Shown: one piece after another, positions 49,973 through 62,949 of the stretch | Position numbering within the stretch: position 1 is the stretch's first letter | Layout of the letters: each line of letters starts with the position of its first letter | Assembly: GCA_012295275.1 (NCBI GenBank) | Contig: CM022679.1 | Coordinates: forward strand, 6,303,157 to 6,367,156 | Direction of reading: 5' to 3' | Source: Chrysomallon squamiferum | Taxonomy: Eukaryota > Mollusca > Gastropoda > Neomphalida > Peltospiridae | Length of the DNA stretch: 64,000 nucleotides | Position numbers and translations under genes: made by a program | The notes under the pieces: model-generated | The model's database searches: none | Told to the model about the DNA's origin: nothing | What the model saw: only the letters and a program-made list of their open reading frames with translations

Positions 49973-52328
49973 ATGCCAAGAGGTAGTTGATGGCTATTTA
50001 ATGTATTTGAAACAGAGTTTTGGTGTATATTTACTATAGCTGAATGATATACTTCGAATTTTTTTCAATAATATGTTTCGCCATATTGCGTTAATAAAAT
50101 AATTTCTATTAGGTAATTAGTCCAAACGGTGAAAACTATATTAATGTGCTATTATTATTATTAATATTATCGTAATAATTACGTCGTATCTTTTCATGTT
50201 ATTTACATAATTTAAATAAAGAAATAAAGCATATGGTTCCATCATATGCGTCAAAGGAGAACAGCATCAGTGTTAGGTTTTATACCGTATACTGATATAG
50301 TAGGATATACATTCGTAACATTGATGTACATGGTTACGTATGATGGTAACATTGAATGATTGATAGAGACTGAACATTCGAACTTGTATAATCCCTTGCT
50401 TGTAAAAATAAAGGAGTTACTTTGATATTACTGTTAGTATAAGTACTGTAAGTTACAAGTGATATAACTATTAGTTGTAATTCCTTGACACATAACTATA
50501 TTTTTAACTGGCAAATATTGTGCATGATGCATCATACTGATAAAAGTCGACAAGATGGCGATAGCCAAATTAATCTTGTGCTTTTTGTCATACTTAATAA
50601 AATGATCAAGTATTTTAACTATTCTTTTCAATTCTTTAAAGAAGAAGAAGAAAAAAGTTATCTTTTATTTGAAAAAGTTTGGAAATAATTCATTACATTT
50701 GATTACAAATTAGAAAAACATTCAAAATTTTGGCATTGATATAATTATTATTATTGCATTAATTTAATGTTTTACAACATATAAAGGATGTATCTATATA
50801 GAAACATGAATGAAATTCCATTATGTCTATCTTGCATTTTCCTAGCTGAAACATTAATATAAAAATGGCCTTACTTATCTGTGACTAAAAATGAGGAATT
50901 GATGACTTAAATACTGTAATGTTAATCAAAGGCTGCTGAAATTTTATTGAAATTCACAGTTCAGTGATATCTGAATGGTATATATACTATAATTTATTAT
51001 TGTTTTTTTAACAACATTAATATGTCTGTTTTTTAATTAAAATTTTTGTTTTCTTAAGATAATAATCTGTTTATAACTGAATTAAATTTAAAAATTTCAA
51101 AGACTGTATTTTGATATAACAGGTCGCGGTGGACGTGGTAAAGTTAATCACAAAGGTCAGCGTCGTCACTTTTCTGATGTTGATGAATTGAAACAACAAG
51201 AAGAAAAGCTTGCAAAGGAAAAGGCTTGGAGGGTGTGTATAAATTTCTTTTATGTTTGAAATAAGTCTATAAGTATAATATGTTTTAAACGTAATGACTT
51301 AAAATACACTTATTTATCAGAGTTTCTGCATGCATGTGTATATATGTATGTATGTAACATTTATTTTTATTTTTTCTTAAAATGTTAAAGACTTTTTAAA
51401 TTTATTTTGATTTTATTATTATTTTTTTGATGATTTTAATTCTGTAATGTTACAGAGACATCATGGTATTGAGAGTGATGAAGAGAATGACGATGGAGCT
51501 GCTGGAGAAGAGAAAACAAAAAAAGAGACAGGAACACCTGGTGAACTGCCACCCTCTGATTCAGATTCAGAAGAAAGTTCAGATGATGAAGTAAAAACAA
51601 AAATCTTTTTATCTTAAATCTGTGTAGCACTTGCACATATATTCAAAAATGCCATTAATTTTAAAGACAGCATGTTAAAATAAGTAAAATGTTGAAAAGA
51701 TGGCAATTCTAAAGGAAGTTATGTAAAGAAGTCAGAAATATTTTTCATTTAAGCTGGTTTATTAATTTAAAATGTTTTTTTTAAACTTTTTTTAATAATA
51801 GGTTGGAAGACCAAAAGGTGTTGAGCATCTAATAGAAATAGAAAACCCAAACAGAACAGCAAAAAAGTCATCGAGGAAAGTCACAGATATTAATTCTGCT
51901 GAAGGATCTATATTAACTAGAAGAGAGAGGTGGGATTACTTTTCTTACAAACTTGTCTGAGATGTTGAATGAAATAATGTTTAACAATAAAGCCAATAAT
52001 TACTTGCATTCTTAGTTAATGTTTTTTAGACTTGCTTGTTTAATGTTTACATCCATAGAACCATTTAATGCAATTTTCTTCAATAACTCGGTTTAGAATG
52101 CTTTTCTTTCTGACATTTATTACATCTTTTTTTAACAGAGAGGAGTTAGAAAAGCAGGAAGCAAAGAGACGCTATCAACAGTTACACATAGAAGGTAAAA
52201 CAGAAGAGGCACGAGCTGATTTAGCAAGGCTAGCTCTTATTCGCAAACAGAGAGAAGAGGCTGCCAAGAAAAGAGAAGAGGAGAGATTGTTAGCAGAAAA
52301 GAAAGCTGCTGAAAAGAAAAAAACATGA
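49973..52328 (+). CDS. PDAP1: 28 kDa heat- and acid-stable phosphoprotein (PDGFA-associated protein 1)
   Basis: Five coding exons (49973-49982, 51123-51232, 51456-51590, 51802-51929, 52139-52328) join in frame to 190 residues; human PDAP1 is 181. The first coding exon is just ten bases (ATG CCA AGA G). Family landmarks in order: a basic glycine-rich start ([17 protein letters not shown]), an acidic serine-rich middle that looks like a casein kinase 2 target ([12 protein letters not shown]), the signature [13 protein letters not shown], and a long charged helix with [19 protein letters not shown]. The protein is a small, largely disordered phosphoprotein first found bound to PDGF-A; its core function is still unclear. 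AATAAA lies at 52679-52684. Divergent from BUD31. Confidence 0.97.
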
Positions 52329-55300
52329 CCACAATTCTTGACTATAGCAATGTACAAAATCTGTACATTACCTTATGTCAGCTATCAATGGTGCCAGGCA
52401 TAACAAAAAAAATATATTCTTCTCTTTATTGACCACAGGTAATTCTCTAAACTGTATGGATACAGAAAATGTCATGGATAAACAAATGAAAATGCTTTGA
52501 ATACAGTTCAGAGCTGTTGTGAATTATGTTGATGTAAACTAAGCTTGGAACAATGAAGGTATCTTGTTTGTGGTAATGAAAAAATATTTTTATTGATAAT
52601 ATTGTTAATGGTTTATTTAAATTTTATTAATTCCCATTGTTCTATTTCTACAGTGCTATATTAAATTGATGATATCTAAATAAAAACTGTAATTGAATAA
52701 TATCTGTTCACTTTTGTTAAATTCTGGTCTAAAATATTATAACTATTAAGTTACTTGCTTTCTGATTTAAAATTTTATTTAGATTGATACAATCTATACA
52801 ATTTGGAATATCAGTGATTTTTTTTTTATATGGTTATAATCCACAGTATCAGTAATATTATCAGAAATATAGGGATGTAGCTATTACCACTGGTTATTTA
52901 GTTTCAAACAACATTGCTCATAATTAAGAAAATACATGAAGACATAAATAACATGTCCAAAATGATATTTGTCTATGCATTTGCTGTTACATTACAAAAC
53001 TGATTTTAAACAGTTAATATAAACTGAACTGAAAAAAACAAAAGTGGTGCTATAGTTTGTTATTTCACTGCCAGGATATCCTGGCATATGAAAATATCAT
53101 GCTAATGTGATACTTCAGTTATTTCTGTTATTGACAACTGACATTAAAGAAAATAATATACATCATATTCAGTAATGTATTGTTCTGAGGTTGATTTTGT
53201 AATAGTTATGTTCAGACAGTTTTTGTTAATGTGACATGCTAAAAGAAGGAAAAATTAAAACAATTTTTTGACATTGAAGCACAAAATTTTCATTTGTAAA
53301 TTAGTACAAAGTTTCGTGGTTTTACATTTTTTTATAAGCACAATGCCCAGTGTCATACTTGCACACTGCATTTCTAAATACAGCTTTCCACTGATGGAAA
53401 CTAAAAAAGGTTTAATGAATTTTTTCTTTATTATTGTTAGAAGTCTGTTTAAGTTCATTTTTTTAATGAGTAAATGATGTGGAAGCTGTTTCATAATGAT
53501 AGTTGTTATATTTAAAAAGGTATCAAAGAAAACTAAAATATGTTTATTGAAGCTGTAGATTTAAGAAATTGCTGGACAGTCTTAAAATATTATTTTAGGT
53601 CATGGTTTATTGTAGTCTAGAACCATTATTTTTGGTTGTTGAATTTTTATTATTTCTTTAACAATTGTGGAAATGAAACAGAAGTTCAGTGTAATTAATT
53701 TCAGTCCATGATTTAAATGTACAAGGTAAAAATAAGACAAAGTATGTAGTTTAATAAGTAATACATTCTAAATTTCATTATTAATTTATTATTAACCCTC
53801 CTATTTTTTCACTTTAGAATATGATCACAAGTAATGTTTGATAACAATAGCTTAAATGGCTGTATATGTTTTTATTTTTAAAAGAAAATATGCTAATAAT
53901 TATAAAATTATTGATTTTGTACTGTAAAGTATAAAATTAAAGTGATCATAATATAGATGCTAAAAATGCACTTTTTCTAACATTTCTATTTCATATAATT
54001 TGAAGAAACAAAGCAAAAATTAATAAACAACAATTAAAATACTAAATGGGATAAAACATACTACTTTTGTAAATTTTTATTATCCAAATAATAAAGTTTT
54101 TTGGTAATCTTGCCTGTACCAAAGTCCATCACATATGAATGTGGCCTGTTAAAAAATAGGTAATTTATTGGTATCAAAACACCAGTTTCTTAACCATGGG
54201 CAATTATAATACTGATTTGTTACTTGTAAAATAAATTAGTTTTGTTTTTACATTAATTTGTTAGCCTGTTAATTTCATGATTTACAGTATGTTTGGATCA
54301 CTTAAGAAATTGATATATTAGTAGCATGGTATTTTGTAAGTTATTTATTTTTAATATATTTTGTTTTTCAACTTTATTTTATGCTGAATTTAATGCAAGA
54401 TTGCTATTATCACTTTCTTAAATTTGTGATCTATGAAAAGACATAAAAAATCAAATAGTGCTATTTAATTTTAGTGTATTTGCCTGTGCCTGTATTTCAA
54501 AATTAGATCTAAATTATCCAAATCTTTTTTTATTGTTAGTGGAATGAAATGGTCATTATATTCATATGGTATAAATATTGTATAAGATTCTGGATATTGT
54601 CATGAGTATTGTTATTTATTTGTCAATAAAAACCTGTGATGCAGTTTAAATCTAGCAAATAAAAATTCAGGCAAAGGGCTAAAACAAAAATATATTATCA
54701 ATGTATGATTACTTAAAAATTATAGCTGTTGTATGTAACCAATTTTTAAGCAAAATCATCTTGGCATGATTGGTTTACAGATTGCAAATTTAAAAAAAAA
54801 AAAAAATTGGAATTATCTTTATTCAAAAAAAATGTATTTTCAAATGAAATACAAGTAACATATGCAAAATGTTTCTCAGTATGAAATAAAATCAAGTTGC
54901 ACATTGTTCTTCCTTTTATTATTATATTTTTTTCATATTTCTTTTGTATCGTTTCTGAATTTGTTTTGTTTTGTTTTTAATACAAAGATTTAGTATTCGT
55001 TTAAGGAGTAAGATTAAATTAATAACAAAAACATGTCGTTCAGAGCATCAACTGTTTTTATTGTTTACAAATGAAATGTAAAGCATTCCAAGATGGAATG
55101 ACATTCAGCTAATCAAACAGTTCTTTCAATGATGATAGATGTGTACCACATATATTAAAATGTTCCATTAGTGGTGTTAAAAAAAGCCCCTAAATATATT
55201 ATTATACATTCAAATAATTATACACTGTGTGACTGGACATTAATAAAAAACTAAAACAGTAGTACCCATTTTCGACATTTATTGTATCGCACATGCAATG

Positions 55301-56836
55301 TATAAATATATGTATGTATGCATGATAATTCTAACAAAATAGTTTGCAATTAAAAATTTACATATGGCGTAAACAGAAAAATACAAAACTATTATAAATA
55401 AAGTTATCTTGACAATTTACAAAAATTACTAAAACAAATAATATTTTAATATAAACTTTATTAAAAATAAAATATAAATAAATGCCACACCAGATAAAAT
55501 ATTTTTTAATAAAATATTAGTTGCATTGTAATAAATACAATATTTTGGATAAAAAAATTTGATCTCCTTCAAATTCTTTTAGCACCTCCACAAAACAAAA
55601 AAGAATCTATGCAATGTTTTTAATGTTTGTTTAATGTCATCCTAAAAGTTAAATGTTTTTGTAAAACTACTGAAAGTATAATGAAGATAATAACTTTAAA
55701 TACAAGTATAATGTTACCAGTTACACAATGGATGAGGAAATATTTATTTAACACATTTTATTATGAATGGTTGAGTCACTCACAATCCAAGTGCAGATTA
55801 AAAACTTAAACGTCTTACACTGTGTAATAATGTACTAATGTAAACTTGTAGTGAAAATAATTTTTAAAAATACATCCAAGATAAAAAAGATAAAAATTTA
55901 TATTAATATTTTTATGCAGATTTATATCCTTGAACCAGTTGTATTAATTTATATACCATAGAATTGTTTTTTTTTTTTTTTTTCTTTTTTGTTTTAAAAT
56001 CTTTACCAGTAATATCATAAATCCTTAAAATTTAGTATCACAGTGGCTTTAATTACACACCAAGTTATGTAAAAAATTAGTTTATTTACTGCTTACTTCA
56101 TATTCAGTTTCTTAAATCTCTAAATAAATATTTATATCAAAATAGATTATGGAATTCACACTGAAACAGAGTATCTCATAGTCTATTTTAACATAAACAA
56201 TTTCTTAAAAGATTTGAAACATAAAATGGATGAGGATTAAAAGTGTTTCTCCTTATATTCTCAAGTACTGTAAGGTAATATTCACTTAGTCCATCTGGAA
56301 TGTTTTTTCTCTGATGTTGAAATCAAATGGACTGTCCTTCAAGTTACCAATATATATCTGTATATACAACACATTTTCATATCTAGGCATGCAAAAAATA
56401 TAAAAACACAGAGACCCTAGTATCTACTGATATTAAAAAAACAAAATGTTGGGACTGCATTTATACTCACAATCTTCTGAATCGGCTGCAAGCCTAAGTA
56501 AAATTTGTGTGATCCATCATTTGGCATAACTATGTTGAATTGAGACAATGTAAACAGTTTCAGAATGAAAGCATGCTATAAATTGCAAATACCTTTAATG
56601 TGATATTTAATTTGTCCAGCATTCAAAATGTACTAAGTATCCCTTTTCTTTACAATTATATTATTTGTATCATAGGCTTTCATTTATGAAGAAACTGTTG
56701 TCACAGTATATTCAAATATCATTCACAAAACATAACATCTGCTTAATAAATAACCTCTTTGTTAAATTCCTTAGCACATATATAATTGTCTATTTCTTCA
56801 TGGATATCACAGATAAGAGACAGGATTCCTAAAATG
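52329..56836. other. Convergent spacer between PDAP1 and the arrestin-domain gene
   Basis: Starts with the PDAP1 3' UTR (AATAAA at 52679-52684; a further AATAAA near 54625 could be an alternative end). The right part must hold the 3' UTR of the minus-strand arrestin-domain gene; TTTATT at 56091-56096 is one possible polyadenylation signal. The rest is AT-rich with poly-T and poly-A runs. No coding exon recognised. Confidence 0.45.
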
Positions 56837-59800
56837 TTACAAAGCTTGAAATCCTGGCATTGTGGCAAATCCACGACCACCTAATGAGAATCAAAAATAA
56901 TAATTTCGTTATTCAGTCAATTGTATGTAATTATGTTTTAATATAATACATTGCAATTAAATTATTTAAAAATGTTTTTAATCCGTTACGTTATATTTCA
57001 AATTATTTATAAACAGAATCTGTCAACTTCTTAACTGTTGTTTTAACATGTAGATATATGAATAAAATAGTGCATAATAAAATGTGATGCAGAATCTCTT
57101 ATTTAATGTCTGGTAGAGGTGATTACTCACTTAGCTCACTGGAATCAACACTGAACCGACTATTAGAAGTAACAACATCCCCCTTTAACACCCATCTGGG
57201 AACTTGCCAGCTTTCCCACTGAAAAGAAATAAAAAATAAAAAATAATAATAATCACAAAGAAAAAAGAAAGGGAAAATAATTAAAGAAAAACAGCTAAAA
57301 ATATTAAAATCTAAAAATGGATTCTCAGATTGGAAATGTTAAAATGAAGTAACTAATAATATAAAGGACTGATTAAGTATAGGTATATCTAACTACATTT
57401 TTAAATTTTTTACCTGTTTATTCTTTGGAGGAAGAACACATGGAATTGGATGATAGATCGTAACCATGTCTCCATTGCTAAGAATTATCAGTATTTGAAG
57501 TGCATACTGACACTGCAATATTTAGATAAAATAAAAAATATTTCTCAACATTACAAAATTTATTCCAGAATGTTATAAACTATACAAATCCAAACTTGCA
57601 ATATATCCATGATAAATAATATTTATAAATTTAAAATTTAAACTGTAAATTTAAACTATAGTAACAGAGGTAGTTAAAAATCATTTATCACATTTTGGTT
57701 TTTTTAAATCTTTGGTTACAAATTTTGACAGAATGAAAACCTTTGAATTTCTTCTGAAATAATTTTAAGACATTTAATCTATTAATTTTTTTCTGAATTT
57801 TATATTGAAATAAGAATAATAAATATAAAAATAAATTAATGACAGGAACTGTTAAAAGAGAAATCTTTTAAAAGTATTAACTGTAAAAATATTTTTGAAA
57901 TAAATACATCAATATGGTGACCCTTTACTGATGGGGGTATTGGTGCTCCATTTTCATTCAGAGGAATCAGAATATTGTCCAAAATCCTGAAACAATAAAA
58001 TAAATAAACAACAACAACAACAATAACAACAGTAACAACAACAATAATAAACAAATGTCAAAATACAAAAGAATGATAATTTAAAACAAAAAAAAATTAA
58101 ACATATATATGTATATAAAGAAAAATGGGGTTAATAAAACTTTCCAATGATAATAAATACTTAATTTAATTTTTTTTTTAATTTATAAGTTAAATTGTTT
58201 TTTGTTGTTGTTGTTGTTTCTGGAGCATGATTGGGTTAATTCATACTAGTCATAATATAGGCTAGTTTTAATGGTATATACTAAAACTATATTAAATTAT
58301 ATATAAATATCAAATAGATTCATGTGCAGATACTTCTTAAACATTAATATTAAAATATGTTAACAAGTCAACATGTCAAACATTCATTTATTCTGTAAAT
58401 TAGAAATTCACTTAGCATAAACCAGGATATATAATTTATTTCCTTAGGCACAATATTTATAATATCTCCACTGCACATGTAACTTAAACAACAAAAAAAA
58501 AAAAAAAAAAAAAAAAAAAATAATAATGATAATAATAATAAGAATAATAAGAATAATAACAATGATGACAATAACAATAACAATAACAATAACAATAACA
58601 ATAATAATAATAGTAATAATAATCATAATCACAACCTGACTAGATCATTGGCATAGTCTGTGTTCTTTCCTGTGGACTGCCATACAACCACTGGCCCATC
58701 TTCAGTTTTTATGTATGTTTTTCTTGCTGTTTTTGACATTGTGGATATCAGTTTGTCATTCCCCACATCACTTTTGTATGTGAAGTTTAGATCTCTTAAC
58801 AGCTTTAAAATAAATTAAAAAGTCAAAATCAATATGGCTGTACTAAATAAATAGTGGTATAAAATAAGACAATGTTTTGAACAAATATATATATAAAATG
58901 ATAGTGAGACACAAACAAAATCTTTAGGACTAAGAAAACAAGTTGGAAATACTCCCCTCCAAATACTTACTTTTATTTGAAACTCAGAAATTTTGATTTT
59001 TGTGTCATTTGTGATAATCATTCTCAGCTTAAGACAGTCTCCAGCTTGCTGAACTTGATTCTTTAATCTGGAAGAAAACCATTTCAAATTAAATATTTAA
59101 TAACGTGGATGTGTTTTTCTGTTCTAAAATATTTGTTAATAATGTTTGTTCAGTGTTTACTTTGGTGGTATGGATGTGTTTGGGAAAATCTGTTTGTATT
59201 TGTATTCATGACTAAGTGCCAACAGGTGTATGTGTGCCCCTGATTTGTATGTGAAAGAAAATTGCCAACCTTACTGTGAAGTTTATAGTCTTTTTTGACA
59301 AAAGGCCCTTCACAACATGTTGTACATTCTGGGCAGTGGTCAGCTTTGCATTGGTTGCCATTTCCTCTGAACACTGATTAATAACTATGTCTTGAGATGA
59401 CTGCAAGCAGAACAACACTTATAGTAAAAGGAAGGACCTAAAATATTTGCTTAAAGACATGCTGATATATTAAATGAACAAACATATTCAAATCCTTTAA
59501 ACTGTTAAGAAAACATAATATTTTGACACCTGATTGTATATAATTTAATCAGTGCTGTTTTTCAGAAAAATTAAAATTGTATATAATAAATGTTATGCAA
59601 AATAATTTGGACTTCCTATATTTATATAAACAAGTACTAAATGTAATATTTGGAAATGATTTTCATTAAAATGACCAGTCTATATTGAATTTTAAAGATT
59701 ATCTGTCATGCTTGATCAATAACAAATATGTCAAGTTTTAATATTTCATGTCATAAAGGACATGATCTCTTTTGAAATATAAACACAAACACACACATAC

Positions 59801-62457
59801 TACAACATACATATTGTCATAATGACAGTCAGACTTTAATAATACAACTTTAAAGTTATTAAAATACCTTTAAATCAGCACCAGTCACTGTAGCCTCCAA
59901 CCAAAACACAACCTTGCCTTCCCATGAGATATTGCCCTCTTTAGAAGCATAAAAACAACCTGAAAATAAAGAAACAGTTCTGTAAGGAAAAACATATATT
60001 TTTAATTTTCTGATCTTTAATCAATAAATATGATACTACACAGGAAAATTTGCCTAAAACATAAGCAGCTATTTTGAGTTACAGCCTGCAGAAAACCAGA
60101 ATAAGCTAATTTAAGGATCTTTTTTTTCTGTCTAAACCACTTTAAATTCACTGTTATTTAAACTTTTTCAAAAGGATTTTGTCTATAACATTAGTTGTTT
60201 CTTCATTTGATTGAGTTATGGATCAACTCTGGCTAAAATAATGGCATTAACTGGTCTGTTGTCATCCCACCTTGCATGTACACAAGTAGATTGATATATG
60301 AAATAACTTTTACAATCAGATTTTGTTTTTGTTTTTTAAATGAGGCACTCAAACATGGTTTTCTTATGCAATACAAATACTGGAATAATAATTATTCATC
60401 TTGTGACTGAAATAATAAATTACTATGTGTCAAACAGTTTTAAATTAAATAATTTTTTTCTCTGCTTTGACATTTATACGTAGATATACATTGAACATTT
60501 TCTTAAAGATCAAACACTGGGATTAACCCTTATTTTGCAGTCTCACCTGGAATTATGTTTGGAAGATTAACTTTAAATGGAAAACAATAACTTCCCATTG
60601 CAAAAGGTTCTGAAAAGAAGAACAACAACATGAATGAATAAATTAAAATGATTTATTGAATCTTCTATATGAATTTTCAATCAAGTTTTGTAACTTAAAA
60701 CATAACAGTAAATACATTATGTCTGAAAAAAAATAAAATAACAGAAGAAATAAAAATATATAAAAATAATTTTTTTTTTTTTCATAATCATCATCATTAT
60801 TATGTTTTTAATTTTTAATTTTATTCAGTAACTAAAAATATTCTAAGAAATTAAAATTAAAATTTCAAATTAAAGATTAATGAATTAACTACATGGTAAA
60901 AATAAATTAAAATATTAGAATAAACAATAATTTTATATTATTATTAATTAAAATTTGAGCTTTGTAACATATGTAAAAATAAAATAATGTACAAGAACAA
61001 AAACTAACTAAAATGTAAAAGTTATATCAGTTTTTCTGTTACCATTTTGAGAGTAGAGACTAACAGAACAGTCAACATAGTCCTTGGTTGATTCTATTCT
61101 ATTACGACCTTTCCCACATGGATATTCGTAAAAGACTAGAAAAAGATACAAATTAAATTAAATAAGTTTTAATTAAAAGTTACAAAAAGAAGAAAAATTA
61201 CAAAATAAATTATTGTACTCTATCTACTTGTATTACTATTCATATAGCTATTAATCTAATTAATTATTTTACAAGTTGTCCTTTTTTTCCTTTCAGTATG
61301 TCTAAGGAAAAAATTCTTATACATTATAATTATTTATAAAAAAAATAAAAATAAAAATATATAAATGTTACTCTTTTTATGTTAAAAATATACAACAAAT
61401 TATTTTATTTCTACCATTCTGATTTGTAGAAAATATTTAGTTATCACAAAACAATAAAAAAAAAATAATTTATTAAAAGTTTATCAAATTCTTCAGTGTG
61501 TTAAAACATGCTTCACATTGAACTAAAAACATATACAAAACCCCCCACATAACCCCCCACATACAATTCTTGTGGTTCATATGTTACACAGTACAAGATT
61601 GTGCAACAAAAACATTATGAAATAACACATTAAACTGGAGCATCACTGATCTACAAGCACTTTTCTGCACACACACCCTATAATAGATAAAAACATTCTA
61701 GTATGTGTGTGTGGTGTGTTGTGTAGTATTATTACAACAATAAAAAATGTATACATACACCACTCATATCCTTTAAACTGCAGCTGTATGCCATGACCTG
61801 AAGTTGGATTTTCAATATTCAAGTATATAACTCTGAAATTTATGAGCATATACACTAATTTTTAAAAATATATAAAAAAAAGGTTGTTTAAAAAATAATA
61901 ATAACAATAATAATGAAAAATAAAATAAAATACTAAAGCCAGTTGAGAAACTGGATCCTTACTTGATATTTAATTCAAAACTTGTATTATAAAAGATAAT
62001 TAAAAAAACAAACAACTACAAAAAAAACCATAACTATGTTATTATTATAATATGATATCATATTAATTCTGTAGCAATTTATTTACTGCATTTTTAATTT
62101 GATGTTACACTTAACCCCCCAAAAAAGAAGTAATAATAAAAATAAAAATAAAAATAATAATAATAATAATAAATAATAATAATATTTTTTGATAAAATTG
62201 GCAGTTTTGTGTTATGCTAAGAGATATTCCTTTTTCAGAGATAAATGAAGATGCATTCAAAAAGAAAACTCTGAATAGAATAAATTATTTACTATTTAGA
62301 TATTATCTATCATTCTACCATTTATGTTTATCTATGATTTAAATGTCTGTTATTATTGTGCAGTAATCTAATATCCATTATCATCCCTTGAATATCTGCA
62401 TTATTAACAGATGGTTGTCTTTTGCCTTACTAATTACTTCATTCCTTATAAATAAAA

Positions 62458-62488
<31 letters not shown>

Positions 62489-62579
62489 AACTGATATTAT
62501 ATCATCGATCTACTTACCCATAGATAACTTCTCCTGGAAAGTATTCACCTTTATTCGATCGAATAATAACTTCATTCAT
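56837..62579 (-). CDS. Arrestin-domain protein without PPxY motifs
   Basis: Twelve coding exons on the minus strand: 62579-62518, 61832-61759, 61135-61043, 60609-60547, 59959-59868, 59400-59270, 59067-58971, 58802-58636, 57986-57908, 57512-57414, 57218-57131 and 56880-56837. All phases fit and give 362 residues. The N-terminal arrestin fold shows YFPGEVIYGVIYLNIENPT, GIQLQFKGYEW, YCFPFKVNLP and VFWLEATV. The C-terminal arrestin fold shows KTINFTVRLKNQVQQAGDCL, LRMIITNDTKIKI and CQYALQILIILSNGD. Arrestin-domain proteins act as adaptors in membrane-protein trafficking. The classic alpha-arrestin PPxY tail is missing; the protein ends MPGFQAL. It might be closest to the ARRDC5-like or other divergent branch; I cannot tell. 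The donor after exon 6 (AG|GTTGGC) was chosen over a nearer GTAAGG because only it keeps the frame. Confidence 0.9.
58492..58628. repeat. Poly-A run and (AAT)n/(AAC) microsatellite in an intron
   Basis: A-run about 58492-58520, then AAT, AAG and ACA triplet variants almost up to the edge of coding exon 8 (58636). It sits immediately after that exon's donor on the minus strand. Confidence 0.9.
62452..62489. repeat. (AAAT)n microsatellite
   Basis: Tetranucleotide run in the first intron of the arrestin-domain gene, 29 bp past the exon 1 donor. Confidence 0.95.
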
Positions 62580-62846
62580 TATAGCTAATACTTAGGATAA
62601 AACAAATGTCATTTTCTGATAATTTATATAATACTATTAAGTATTATTGTCAATTTGGAAGAGGAAGAAATTATTGACTGGTTCGTCGTACCTCTTCATT
62701 ATATCGTATGAAGCGGAATATCGTTTAATAAAGCAGTTTATACTTTCCGGTTCATGTTGGAACATTATTTGTTTTGTTTTTATGTTTTTATTAAAACATA
62801 AATTTTTGTTTTGTTATTAAATCATAAATTTAGAAATAAATTCAAA
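62580..62846. promoter_or_regulatory. Short bidirectional promoter region
   Basis: Only 267 bp separate the start codons of the minus-strand arrestin-domain gene and the plus-strand gene to the right. The middle (62680-62760) is enriched in CpG and contains TTCCGG at 62745-62750, an ETS-type core common in TATA-less shared promoters. Confidence 0.55.
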
Positions 62847-62949
62847 ATGCAGGAGATTGTAGCTCCAGTAAATCATATTAAGTTTGATATAGAAATTGCT
62901 TTAGAACAACAGTTAGGTTCTCAACCATTGCCATTCCCTGGAATGGATA
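62847..62949 (+). CDS. First coding exon of an unrecognised gene (partial)
   Basis: ATG at 62847 opens 34 codons and one extra base up to a consensus donor (GGATA|GTAAGT) at 62950. The peptide starts MQEIVAPVNHIKFDIEIALE and continues with a QPLPFPGMD ending. Composition is that of a real protein and the start lies next to a CpG-bearing divergent promoter. I see no second exon before the window ends at 64000, so the next intron is probably over 1 kb. Family not recognised. Confidence 0.6.

Noticed and set aside
52679-54630. A longer PDAP1 3' UTR ending near the AATAAA at about 54625
   Set aside because: Possible, but the nearer signal at 52679-52684 is enough; nothing in the sequence decides.
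59150-59374. Cysteine-rich frame on the minus strand overlapping arrestin-domain exon 6
   Set aside because: It looked like a small zinc-finger, but the other frame is the one that joins its neighbouring exons in phase and continues the arrestin fold.
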